From Ectocarpus siliculosus (taxonomy: Eukaryota; Sar; Phaeophyceae; Ectocarpales; Ectocarpaceae): a DNA stretch of 64,000 nt. The DNA is taken from assembly GCA_000310025.1 (NCBI GenBank), contig FN649740.1, forward strand, positions 641,728 through 705,727, read 5' to 3'. Below, piece after piece: positions 1 through 9,158 of this stretch; position 1 is the stretch's first letter, and every line of letters starts with the position of its first letter. A program made the position numbers and the translations under genes. Below the pieces are notes generated by a model, which worked only from the letters and a program-made list of their open reading frames with translations, was not told the origin of the DNA and made no database searches.

Positions 1-230
1 GGGTATCGCACCCCGTTGTCATCACACCCATGTGTGTGGCAGGGGTATCACACACCCTAGTGATCACACCCCCTTCATGCCTCCCACACGGCCGCAATTT
101 ATCACCCGGGCTACACAAGATATCACCCCCCCCCCGCATAGTAACACCCCCGGTGAGATTTTTTTATCGCTAAAATGTTGTCCCCGGGGTGTGTTATCTT
201 GTGTCGTATGCGGTAGTGTGCCGATCCCGG
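1..230. repeat. Inverted-repeat fragment rich in CACCCC/GGGGTG motifs
   Basis: Several near-identical ATCACACCC-like words occur in the first 150 bases. A stretch near 111-130 (ACACAAGATATCACCCC) is answered in reverse complement near 188-206 (GGGGTGTGTTATCTTGTGT), giving a long imperfect hairpin. This resembles the end of a foldback or MULE-like transposon cut by the window edge. No coding capacity is convincing here. Confidence 0.4.
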
Positions 231-3200
231 CGCACAAGCTTACATCATCCACGCGGTGTCATTGTGTCCACCCGTACTGCAGGCGACGACCGGCGGCGGC
301 AAGGCGGAGAGCGCGGCAATGCTTCCTCACGTATCAGAACCTTGGATTAACAAGAACGGTTCGCCAAGGGCCGTTAATGCGGCTGAGGCATCGATGGCGC
401 TAGGCAGCGAGATCGCTGCCCAACAGCACGTGGGGAGTCCTGAAGCGACTCGAACTACCCCGGGACAAAGTTGTGGGGCGTTTCCTGGAGGGGAGGGAAT
501 GGTGAAGGCTGTTGTGTCCGCAGATTTCAATGGGGAAATAAAGATTTTCCTTGGTGTCGTTGGAAGGTTAGAAGGATGCGGGTGATCTAGGTCCCATCCG
601 CGGGTATGTAGTATTTGACCATGTTTATGGCGGTGTTGGAGGGTTTGCTCTTGGGCGTTTGCGTGTTTTGGACTCGAAGGTAGGCCAGGAGCATCGTCGC
701 GTGTTGCAAGCGGTGCTGTCTGCGCAAGTATCGAAGATGTGTAGTATTGTTTCTGTTGTCGATGCACGCGGGTGTTGGCGGTGTACGGCCTCCTGGGCCT
801 GCGATGTTTCCACACATCGGTTCCCTTACTGTTCGTCTAAACCGGCAATGTAAAGTACATGAGTATGCATGTTGGCGATCTTGTCTTGTCTGAATGTACC
901 AGGGGGGAGTGTTCCGTGGTTGCCGCCTGAAAGGTAGCAAGTGCACCCAAGCACGCAAGGTGTGGTGATATAGATCTGTTGTGTAAATTGCATCTGTGTC
1001 CCGCGCGAGCCAATTTTCTTCGATAAACAAGGAACACCGATCGACCGGAATCTCGCTCAGCTTTCTTGGGGTCGCCCGCCGTGCTTGGGTTGCCTGGCGG
1101 CATGTTTATTATTCATGGCCAAACCTGCAGCAGCGTGCCCCTACTCGTTGCGCAGGTACTTACAATATGCTCCACAAGGCTTGTGTTCTTTCGTGGTTTG
1201 CCAGTGCGAAGATAACATTATCCTGGCTTCAGTTTTGTGCGTGTGATGGTGGGTGTACATGGTCGCGGTTGCCCTCCGTGATAGAGGTTTTGTAGAAAGG
1301 AAGCGTTGTGGCACCGCCACCGCGTCTTGATAGTATTGTGCGGGAGCGAGAATTTTGACGCCTACAGTACGCCGCGCAAGGAGAGCTAGCGTGTTGTTCT
1401 GCTTATTTTTCTATGTTTGTGTGTACATACACCTTCTGTGTTTTTTGGAGCGGAGAGACTTCGAATCCGGTCCCACCGCCTTGCTGTCCCGCTATTTCGT
1501 GTGCGTCTTTTGGTAGGTAAAATTTAAGTTGTAGATTGTCTACTTGTAGAACGGAACGGAGCAGGTGTCGTGTTGTAGCGCGTCGCTGTGCTTGTGTCAT
1601 GTTCCCCTTCGGGCCCTTCGGGATATTGATGATGTTAGTTGTAGTTTCTAACAGCGACAGCAGCTTGTTGTTCGTGCCTCTTGTCGGTCCGGTCTTCAGT
1701 ATTTTTTCGAATATCTGTCTCTGTTGGTTGTGTGTGTCCGGTTGATATGTGTGTGTGTTCCATAACGGGTACTTCCAAAGTGTGATTCGATCCAACTTGC
1801 TTGGTGCTGGTAGGAATGGATGGTATGTATTCAAGGGGGCGAAAAGTTTCCGAGACATGCCTTTCTCTCAGCAGCAAGTACCTTTCTGCTTGCTCACGAT
1901 ATGTTACTGCGATATTTAGGGGGGGGAGAGCGAGAAGAGAGCTTTCCAAGAGTTGCAGGAGAATCGATACTAAGCACCGTAAGTATCGGCATATCGCAAA
2001 ACCTTCCTTGCAGATGGTAGCATGGTAGCCTACCTGCTCCTGAATAAGGAGTCGAGACACTGCTACATGAGCGATCTTTCATTCAGGCAGGTCCCTCAGT
2101 GGTGCTGGTTGAAGGTGTCTATGCCCGGTTCGATCGGTGGAACCTCTGGGCACGAGTGTCCATTCCTGTACTCAAACCTACTTGTATACTGTATATCCCT
2201 GTCTGTTCTGAATATTAGTAATAGTGCCCGTCCCTCTTGTGAATAGTGCCGGTGAACTTGTCTTTACCGGCACTACTGAGGGCCCTCTACTTACTGTAGT
2301 CCCCCCGTATGTAATTTACACTCCTTTTCATGTTGCACACGAAGACAAACAAGTATGTATGTAGATCTGGCTTACAGCAGTTACAGTACAGTTACAGTCT
2401 CTTGCTTTTTTTGAGTCGAAGGACCAGCCGAAATAGTCCATTTTCACATCATTCTTCTGCTGCCCGTACTACTGTATGCATATATATATCCAAACCAGTT
2501 TGGCTACTGCTGCTGTAGGTATCGCGCACATCAAGACTACAATCTTTCCCACGCAGGAGGAGGACGGGCGGAACCGCCCCCATTTAAAAGCCACGCTGGT
2601 TTGCACGCCGGCGGTCGTACATTCTGAGTTTCTGTCGCCGATATTCTCAGAACCTATATTCGAAAACGACCCCACTTCTTCCGACCCCACTTTTTTTACC
2701 CCACCAAAAAGTGACCCCACTCTCTGCATTTCACTTGATTTCAGAGGAGGTGATCTCCGGTCTCTTCTCTAAAAGCAAGTTGTTTTTCTTCGGTCGATGT
2801 TTCTCGAGCTTCCATCGATAGATTTTCGTGGGGCTGGAAGAGGTGTTCCTCCTGGCCCGTTCGGCCCCTCCTGCGAGTTTCGTGTTGACGCTTGTGTCAG
2901 CTTGTGAGAACGCGTCCGTTGTTGTATGTCTCATTCGTAGATCTCCCTCGTGCGCGAACAACCGAACCACCCCTCCCTCATCATTACCCCCAGTTTTACC
3001 CCCACTTGTCGCAAGTACAGCCGCACCCACGACGGGAAGGATGCACGTCCACGGTTGGTTGTGGTACAGAATCATGCACGAAAGTCGACGACTTAGGACA
3101 TAGCCCTGTTATAATGAGTGAAACATGCCTTAAACGTTCACCGATCACCACTCAGTGTATGGTACCCCTGTACTACGCGAGGTTTCATTTTCTTATCTGG

Positions 3201-3920
3201 TCGGACTGCCTTTATTCCCGCTTTTATTTCGACTTCATTTCCCCGCGTGTGTTTCACTCGGCGGACCTTAGTCCACTTTGTTTGCCCGTGCGCGTGCATG
3301 ACTGATTTTCGCGCCTGGCCTTGCCTGGTTTGTTTCTGGCTTCTTTTGCGGTTTGCCGTTTGGTTGCGGTATTCGTCGCGCTGCAGACAAACACGTGCGT
3401 GCCTGGACCATCACAAAGAATTCCCACCACATCTATGATAATCTTCAATCTTCGCACAAATAACCCATCGCGGCTGCCCTCGGTCATCCTCTCCCGTACG
3501 TACTTGACGACAGGAGAAAAATATGTGGTTCACGCTTCCCCGTCTACCCGACAAAGCGTAGCCTTGCCGATCCTCATCTGACGCCAATCAATGGCTACCA
3601 TGGTCACGGCCGACGGCCATCTGTCGTTTTTCCGACTCGGTACCCATCATGCCAACGCCACAAAAGTCAAGACGAGGAAAATTTTTGCTTCGTTCCTTCG
3701 TTCAACTTCTTATTATCACCGCGAACAACGATACTACTACTATCATCCTCGACCCCCCATAGTCTAGATAGATATCTACCCTCTCCCTGACCACAATAAA
3801 AGGAAAGGGCTTCAGATGAGGCCGGGGCTACCCCCCGGGCTGTTATATATATATATGTGTACACCTAAAATATAGCTGTTCGAGTGATAGCAGCAGGGAG
3901 TGAGTCCGTTTCGGAAGGGA
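231..3920. other. Stretch without a supported gene
   Basis: Open frames here are short, lack matching splice partners and show no recognisable domain. Overlapping frames on both strands have similar length, as expected by chance in GC-balanced DNA. The only structure found is the hairpin at 2245-2274 and a group of GACCCCACT words at about 2670-2720. Confidence 0.5.
2245..2274. repeat. Perfect 9-bp hairpin, dispersed repeat
   Basis: AGTGCCGGT at 2245-2253 pairs with ACCGGCACT at 2266-2274 across a 12-nt loop. The sequence just after it, CGGCACTACTGAGGG, recurs near 36.63 kb beside another AGTGCCGGTGA. This marks a small dispersed element, probably MITE-like. Confidence 0.45.
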
Positions 3921-3922
3921 GG

Positions 3923-4020
3923 GTGTGTGTCTTTATTGTTAGCATCGACCGCGCTAACCGGTTGACCAATGAAAAGACGTCAGTCTTATTTTAGTGCGGT
4001 TGAAAACACAAAACACTTCT
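3923..4020 (-). repeat. SINE-like dispersed repeat copy, reverse orientation
   Basis: Read on the minus strand, this segment matches the two copies at 50.10-50.56 kb over roughly 90 bp. Shared landmarks are AAGTGTTTTGTGTTTTCAAC, then CATTGGTCA.CCGGTTAGCG and CGCGGTCGATGCTAA, then an A/C-rich tail. The GGTTAGCGCGG core resembles the D-arm/A-box region of tRNA genes. It lies directly upstream of the retrotransposon Gag frame. Confidence 0.5.
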
Positions 4021-4208
4021 TTGTTTGTGGGTCTCGTGCGAGCTCTCGCTCCCTTTTCCCTCACGGGCGGAGGTACAAAAAGCTAAACATCGTTCCTGAA
4101 TAAATGAAATGTAACCGCTGCCCTATGAATATGTAGTCGGGAACTTGTCCACTGAATGAACCAGCCGGCGAACCTGCATCTTTCTTCTTTCTGTGATTGA
4201 TTGCTTGA

Positions 4209-7200
4209 TGTTCGGCCTACAATACGTTTTCTGTGACGCTGGGTGGGCCGGCCGGGGATGCCGACGGCGCGTCAGACGACGAAGCCGAGGAGTACAGGTT
4301 TCACGCAGTAGACACAGCGTTCCTGTCCCGCCCCCTTTCCACGCCCACAGATGTGATCACCTTCCATGATGCTGACCGAACTAGTGCCCTTTTCGCGTGG
4401 GCTGGCCTCCAACAAATCGTGCGTGACCGCTGTCCTGACTCTTATACAGACCTTGGTTTTGCACATCTTGTATCGAGTCCGTTCCTCGACCAGCTAGAAC
4501 CGTCCATACGACAGAGTGTGTTTCTGTTAGTGTCTGCTCTCCGTAGGGCTTCCTTCACCGAGGGTCCCCAGGGAACCGCGGTGGTGGTGCACAATGGGGG
4601 AATTCGGTTGCCGCTAGCTCGTACGGCAACCAACGACGATTTTCAGCATGATCTGCAGCTCCCACAGCAGGATTCTGCACGCCGTGCGCATGGTTCCGGA
4701 GGGACCAAGGACTACAGTCTGTCGGCGGCTCCTGCCTCCGCCAGCCGGAGGAGCCGTTGGGGTGATCAAGCCCCCACGGCCAAGAGCGGGACGGCCGAGC
4801 GCACTTCGCGAGGGCCGGGTGTTGAAGATGGCGGGCGGGGGTACGCGGAATCTTCGTCCAAGCGTCGACACCGCGAGAGCCGGAGCCGGAGCCGGAGCAC
4901 CGACCGCCAGCCACGTCACGCACCTTCGTCTCGGCGCGGTCGCAGCCGGAGCAGCGACCGCCGCGGGAGCAACACGCCTTCGCGTAGGCGTAGCCGCAGC
5001 CGGAGCCCGACGAGGAGCGGGGGCAACAGCAGGGCGACCAGCTCGGACAGCGGTCGAGGGGGCAAAGGGCGACGGAAGTCAGGTCGGGGTCGCAGGCAAG
5101 TGCAGTATGATCGGTGTGATTTTCGTAGTTCTGGGCTGTTGGGGGAACGTAAGACTGCCTCAGAAGATGGTTCACTCTGTTCTTCGCCACCGGTTTTGCC
5201 CCCCCCCGCTGATGTAGGACCGCCGCCCGTGTCTACTTTGGCGTTCAAACTTGCCAACATGCAACTTCGTGAACATTCCGCCGCGGTTAAAAGCCATGCC
5301 CCTACACACACCGTGGTAGATCAGCCCACATCTTCCTTGCTTTTGGACGAACGGGTTGGTTCACCACGCAATGCTGCATCACACGCCTCGACTTCGGCTT
5401 CCCGTACTGAAATGCTGTTGGAACAAGTGCTCACTCTCCTGCGCGCGCAAACGCCTGGCCAAGTTGTGGATGCTGCTGCCGACTCGAATGTACCACCTTC
5501 TGTGCCCTCGAACGCCCCTAGCATGCCACCTTCTGCCCCTCCCTTTTCGTCACGGGCGCATTTGGCACCATTGCAAGACCACGCTTCGAGTTCCTCGGGA
5601 GTTCGTTCAGGGTACGAGGTTCACGATGAGGCAGCTGCCAGGGCCACGGCAGTGTCATTGTCATCAGCGCCGGCCGCCCCAGCTCTGCCGCAACAGCCTT
5701 TGGTGGTGTCATCAGCGTCGACCGCCCCAGCTCTGCCGCAACAGCCTTTGGTGGTGTCATCAGCGTCGACCGCCCCAGCTCTGCTACAACAGCCTTTGGT
5801 GGTGCCCCCCCCTCTCCCGCGTACGTCTATCCTGATCGATCCTCGCCCGGCGACCGGCCACGTCATGGCGTCACCGGCCAACGCGACATCGCCGTTGCCT
5901 CAGGATGATGCTAGCTTGCCTTTGTCTTCCACGGGGGCGAGGACGAGGCAGGAGGCTTTGGACGCTGCGGACGCCGCTGCAGCGGAGGCCGACACCATCC
6001 GCATTCAAGACAAGATGGACAAGCTGAAGCCGGAACAACTTGATAGTGTCACACGCTTGCCCCTTGGTTCTGATCCTGATGAATTTGCTCGTTTCGCGTC
6101 TAGCTGCAAGGGCGTGGTCACCGAGATCTTCAACAAAAGCGACGTCAAACGCAAGCAGACTTTCGCTTCCTCCACCTGGGTCGCAGGATGGCTTCCGTTG
6201 TTGCGCAAACGTGTTCGTGCTGCTGTCGTTGAAGGTCAAACCACCAACCGTGCCACGCTGGAATTTCTTGATGCCACTTTCCAACAGGTAGAAAACCATC
6301 TGCGCAAGGAACCGGCCGGGCCCTCGACGTACGCGTTCTTTATCCAGAAATTGGCGGCCGCTTGGGACACTCAAGACAAGAGCTCGGGGATCGATCGCCT
6401 TCGTAGTTTTGGCGTGTCCACCGGCGAGACGTACGGAGAATACATTCGTCGCTATAAGGCTCTGGCCATGACTGTCATGGTTTCTCATCACGCGTTCAAG
6501 CCTTCGGATGCACAAGTGCAGATAGCTGTTCGAGACTCCATGTTGAAGCAGTTTCCCGTAGTGTCTGGACAGGTGTACAAGGATGAGCAGCTCTCCATGG
6601 AAGCCCCTTTTGGGCGACATGCTTCGTGTTTGGACGATATGTGGGATGTGTTGGACAAGCGGGCATTCGCGCACACGCCGGCGGTACATGGGGACGATTT
6701 TTTTTCGGTGTCTTCCACGAATGCTAGGAGTTCGTCTGCGGTTTCGCGTGCTGTAGCTTCTTCGGCGTTGCATTCGTCGGTGACCCCTTCGTGGAGCCGA
6801 GGTTCTTCGGCTGCGGTGATGAGTGTTGACCCTCTGCCTAATGATGATCGGGACCCTTTTCTGTTGCACTACAGCGACTGGCCGTTGCAAGGACACTTTC
6901 AAGAGGTGTACAATGTCGCTAGTGAGATGGCTCTAACCAAGAATGACCCGCCATTGTTCACCCCCTTGGTCTCAGCTGAAGACCGCCGCAACGCGCTTCG
7001 GCTGTACAAGGGCAAGTGCCTCAACTGCTTAGGCGAAGATCACTCCTTCAAATCCTGTACTCGTGGTTTCATTAACGCCACAGGCCTGCTTAACAATGAC
7101 ATCAAGCTCTGCATGGAAAAAGATCCCGCACTTTGGAGTCGGTGGAAAAAGCGCATGACCTCGTATAGACGCCCTACAGGACGCAACCCACCCCGTAATC

Positions 7201-7319
7201 ACTCCTCCGGACGAGCCCGCCGCTCATTTGACACATCGGACATGAAACAGTCCTCACACACAGAATCCTCGTCGGAGACTTCCACTTCGGCTAAGAGGGG
7301 CTGGAAGGGTAAGAAATGA
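4209..7319 (+). CDS. gag: Gag polyprotein (retrotransposon capsid/nucleocapsid)
   Basis: This is a structural protein that would package the element RNA. The frame is open from 4209 to a TGA at 7317-7319, about 1,036 codons. In order it has an acidic N-terminus, a long Arg/Ser-dipeptide-rich stretch (about nt 4855-5090, resembling SR proteins), Pro/Ala/Ser-rich linkers with three tandem copies of an APALPQQPLVVSSAST-like unit (nt ~5668-5805), a helical capsid-like region (nt ~6000-6660), and one CCHC zinc knuckle starting at nt 7017 (CLNCLGEDHSFKSC, spacing C-x2-C-x4-H-x4-C). A basic Ser-rich tail follows. There is no in-frame ATG before nt ~5258. The nearby ATG at 4208 is in the preceding frame, so an indel near the TTTT run at 4227-4230, an upstream splice or a non-AUG start must be assumed. 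The length exceeds usual Ty3 Gag because of the low-complexity insertions. Confidence 0.85.
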   Translation, partial: CSAYNTFSVTLGGPAGDADGASDDEAEEYRFHAVDTAFLSRPLSTPTDVITFHDADRTSALFAWAGLQQIVRDRCPDSYTDLGFAHLVSSPFLDQLEPSIRQSVFLLVSALRRASFTEGPQGTAVVVHNGGIRLPLARTATNDDFQHDLQLPQQDSARRAHGSGGTKDYSLSAAPASASRRSRWGDQAPTAKSGTAERTSRGPGVEDGGRGYAESSSKRRHRESRSRSRSTDRQPRHAPSSRRGRSRSSDRRGSNTPSRRRSRSRSPTRSGGNSRATSSDSGRGGKGRRKSGRGRRQVQYDRCDFRSSGLLGERKTASEDGSLCSSPPVLPPPADVGPPPVSTLAFKLANMQLREHSAAVKSHAPTHTVVDQPTSSLLLDERVGSPRNAASHASTSASRTEMLLEQVLTLLRAQTPGQVVDAAADSNVPPSVPSNAPSMPPSAPPFSSRAHLAPLQDHASSSSGVRSGYEVHDEAAARATAVSLSSAPAAPALPQQPLVVSSASTAPALPQQPLVVSSASTAPALLQQPLVVPPPLPRTSILIDPRPATGHVMASPANATSPLPQDDASLPLSSTGARTRQEALDAADAAAAEADTIRIQDKMDKLKPEQLDSVTRLPLGSDPDEFARFASSCKGVVTEIFNKSDVKRKQTFASSTWVAGWLPLLRKRVRAAVVEGQTTNRATLEFLDATFQQVENHLRKEPAGPSTYAFFIQKLAAAWDTQDKSSGIDRLRSFGVSTGETYGEYIRRYKALAMTVMVSHHAFKPSDAQVQIAVRDSMLKQFPVVSGQVYKDEQLSMEAPFGRHASCLDDMWDVLDKRAFAHTPAVHGDDFFSVSSTNARSSSAVSRAVASSALHSSVTPSWSRGSSAAVMSVDPLPNDDRDPFLLHYSDWPLQGHFQEVYNVASEMALTKNDPPLFTPLVSAEDRRNALRLYKGKCLNCLGEDHSFKSCTRGFINATGLLNNDIKLCMEKDPALWSRWKKRMTSYRRPTGRNPPRNHSSGRARRSFDTSDMKQSSHTESSSETSTSAKRGWKGKK

Positions 7320-7328
7320 CTTGCCGAT
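7308..7328 (+). other. In-frame TGA between gag and NADAR frame, possible readthrough site
   Basis: Gag ends AAG AAA TGA CTT. The same reading frame then stays open from 7320 to 9158. This is the arrangement of elements that express Pol by stop-codon suppression, and TGA followed by C is a leaky context in many eukaryotes. A point mutation creating the stop is equally possible. Confidence 0.4.
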
Positions 7329-9158
7329 GGCGGAGTTCAGCCGGTACTACCGTCAACAGCAACCACCGTGCACCCTTTTGGAGTCTCCCAAGATGTTCGT
7401 GTACAGCCTACTTCTTTGGATACTCCCGATGTCCCCAAATCACGTTTAGTTTCTCGGCCCGCCTCCTCATCGCCCGCCTCATCGTCTGCTGGTATTGGAC
7501 ATGACAAACCCACTCCGGCACAACCTTTGTGGTGTGGGCGACAGGGAGGTAAGACGTCGAGCGGTTCACCCCTGCTCACCTCGTCGTCTCGGGTTACAGA
7601 AGGAACAAGAACCTCGTCTACTACTGTTCGCCAAGACTCTTCTGGTGTTGTCAGCCGGGCCTCTTCTCGGATAGCACACGAGCCTTCTTCTACATTCGCC
7701 GGGGATCCTGTCGATTCTCCTTCTCTTTCGCAGCTTTCGTTGTCTTCGACCGTCCGCTGCCCCCGTGTGACAGCACCTGATACGAATGCGTCTTCCTCTG
7801 CTGCCCACAACGTGCTGACTGCACCACTGCCATCGGGATCGGATGGTAGTGCCCACCATTCGGTGGAAGGTTCGGCTCCTTTGTCACGGGGGAGTAGTCC
7901 AGAGCGCCCTGCGTCCATTCACGCACATTCGTCTGCCGCAGGAAAGACTTCTCCTAACGAACGGGTCTCTCATAGCCGAATGGCCTCTGCTAACATTGAC
8001 CTCGCCGGAGCCGCCGCTCGTAGGCCGCCCTCCGGATCATGGACCGGAACGACTTCGCCCGCTCCTCCCTCGCTTTCTGGGTCCTCCCCGTCGGAGATGA
8101 GGACCCGTCCGCTTGGCTCACCCCCGCCCGTGCCTGGTGCCCGCTCTTTGCCCCTCCGCCCTGCACCGGCTCCGCCGTTTGATGACAAATGCGAGTACGC
8201 TTCGGATGACGTCCTCCTCTTCTGGAAACCTCCGTCTGTGTTCTCGCAATGGACTCCCTCGGCTTTTGACGTACTGGGGGTACGTTATTCATGTGGTGAG
8301 CAATTTATGATGTCTGAAAAAGCGAAGTTGTTTGGGGATATGACGTCGTATGACAAAATCATGGCTGCAACCGATCCTAAGACACACAAGTACTTGGGTC
8401 GTAACGTACGTCCTTTTGACTATGCCGAATGGGAGCGTCGTCGAGAAGAGATCGTGCTTACGGGGTCGTATGCCAAATTCGCTCAGAACCACGACATGAA
8501 ACAACATTTACTGGAGACGGGTACCCGCCTCCTTGCGGAAGCCAGCCCCTTTGATCGTGTTTGGGGTATCGGCATGTCTGCATGCTTTCCGGAGGCTAGC
8601 ATTTCATCCAAGTGGGCGTCTAGCGGTAAAAACTTGTTGGGAAAAGCTTTGATGGAAGTTCGGCGCCTTTTGCGGGATCATCCCCTGTCTGGCGAAGCTC
8701 TCCCCGCCTCCACTTCCCCCACCCCCCCCATTTCGCAGCCTCTTCCCCATGGCCGTAGACGCATCCATGAGGTTGCTACCGCGGCCGGTTCGTCGTCACG
8801 GGAGGACCGGGGTGAAGACCCAGCTTGTCTCCGTTTGGACGCTCCGGGGGACCATGCTTCTGGTGTTCATCTGGTGGCCTCGACCTCCGCTTGTGCAGAC
8901 CAACCTCCTCTTCTGGAACACGGGCCCGATCTGGTCGGCGGCACGCTCCTGTTGGACTCGGACTCTTACACCACCCGGGTTCTGCTGCATGGCGGACCTA
9001 CAGCCACTTCTCAACTCGCGCGAGTGGCACTTGCTGGACTCTGGGTCTCCTGCGTCTTTTGTGTCCGACTCCGTGGTCACCGCCATGATAGCTGCTGGAG
9101 CCTTGACAGCTGGCAGCGTTCGTGTTTCGCCCTCTCGTCGTTGGGGTGGGTTTGGTGA
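7320..9158 (+). CDS. NADAR-domain protein within the retrotransposon Gag-Pol
   Basis: This 612-codon frame continues the Gag frame after its TGA and has no ATG near its start, so it is most likely a Gag-fused product. The first ~290 residues are Ser/Pro/Thr-rich linker. Residues ~296-455 (nt ~8205-8685) form a NADAR (YbiA/DUF1768-type) domain. Visible landmarks are LLFWKPPSVFSQW, a GEQFMMSEKA segment in place of the usual VEHYFQ helix, KFAQN, the LLETGTRLLAEASPFDRVWG block and the closing NLLGKALMEVRRLL. Known NADAR proteins act on ADP-ribose-related N-glycosides, including removal of ADP-ribose from guanine in DNA. The catalytic core looks undamaged. The last ~150 residues are linker that overlaps the protease frame by 410 nt. 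A role in reversing host ADP-ribosylation of element nucleic acid is my inference. Confidence 0.85.
   Translation, partial: LADGGVQPVLPSTATTVHPFGVSQDVRVQPTSLDTPDVPKSRLVSRPASSSPASSSAGIGHDKPTPAQPLWCGRQGGKTSSGSPLLTSSSRVTEGTRTSSTTVRQDSSGVVSRASSRIAHEPSSTFAGDPVDSPSLSQLSLSSTVRCPRVTAPDTNASSSAAHNVLTAPLPSGSDGSAHHSVEGSAPLSRGSSPERPASIHAHSSAAGKTSPNERVSHSRMASANIDLAGAAARRPPSGSWTGTTSPAPPSLSGSSPSEMRTRPLGSPPPVPGARSLPLRPAPAPPFDDKCEYASDDVLLFWKPPSVFSQWTPSAFDVLGVRYSCGEQFMMSEKAKLFGDMTSYDKIMAATDPKTHKYLGRNVRPFDYAEWERRREEIVLTGSYAKFAQNHDMKQHLLETGTRLLAEASPFDRVWGIGMSACFPEASISSKWASSGKNLLGKALMEVRRLLRDHPLSGEALPASTSPTPPISQPLPHGRRRIHEVATAAGSSSREDRGEDPACLRLDAPGDHASGVHLVASTSACADQPPLLEHGPDLVGGTLLLDSDSYTTRVLLHGGPTATSQLARVALAGLWVSCVFCVRLRGHRHDSCWSLDSWQRSCFALSSLGWVW

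Noticed and set aside
327-1030. Overlapping minus-strand frames of 147-162 codons
   Set aside because: No ATG context, domain or splice support. Basic, low-information composition.
5871-6902. Long minus-strand frame of 343 codons across gag
   Set aside because: It mirrors the Gag coding strand, is Arg-rich with no domain, and the opposite strand has capsid and zinc-knuckle features.
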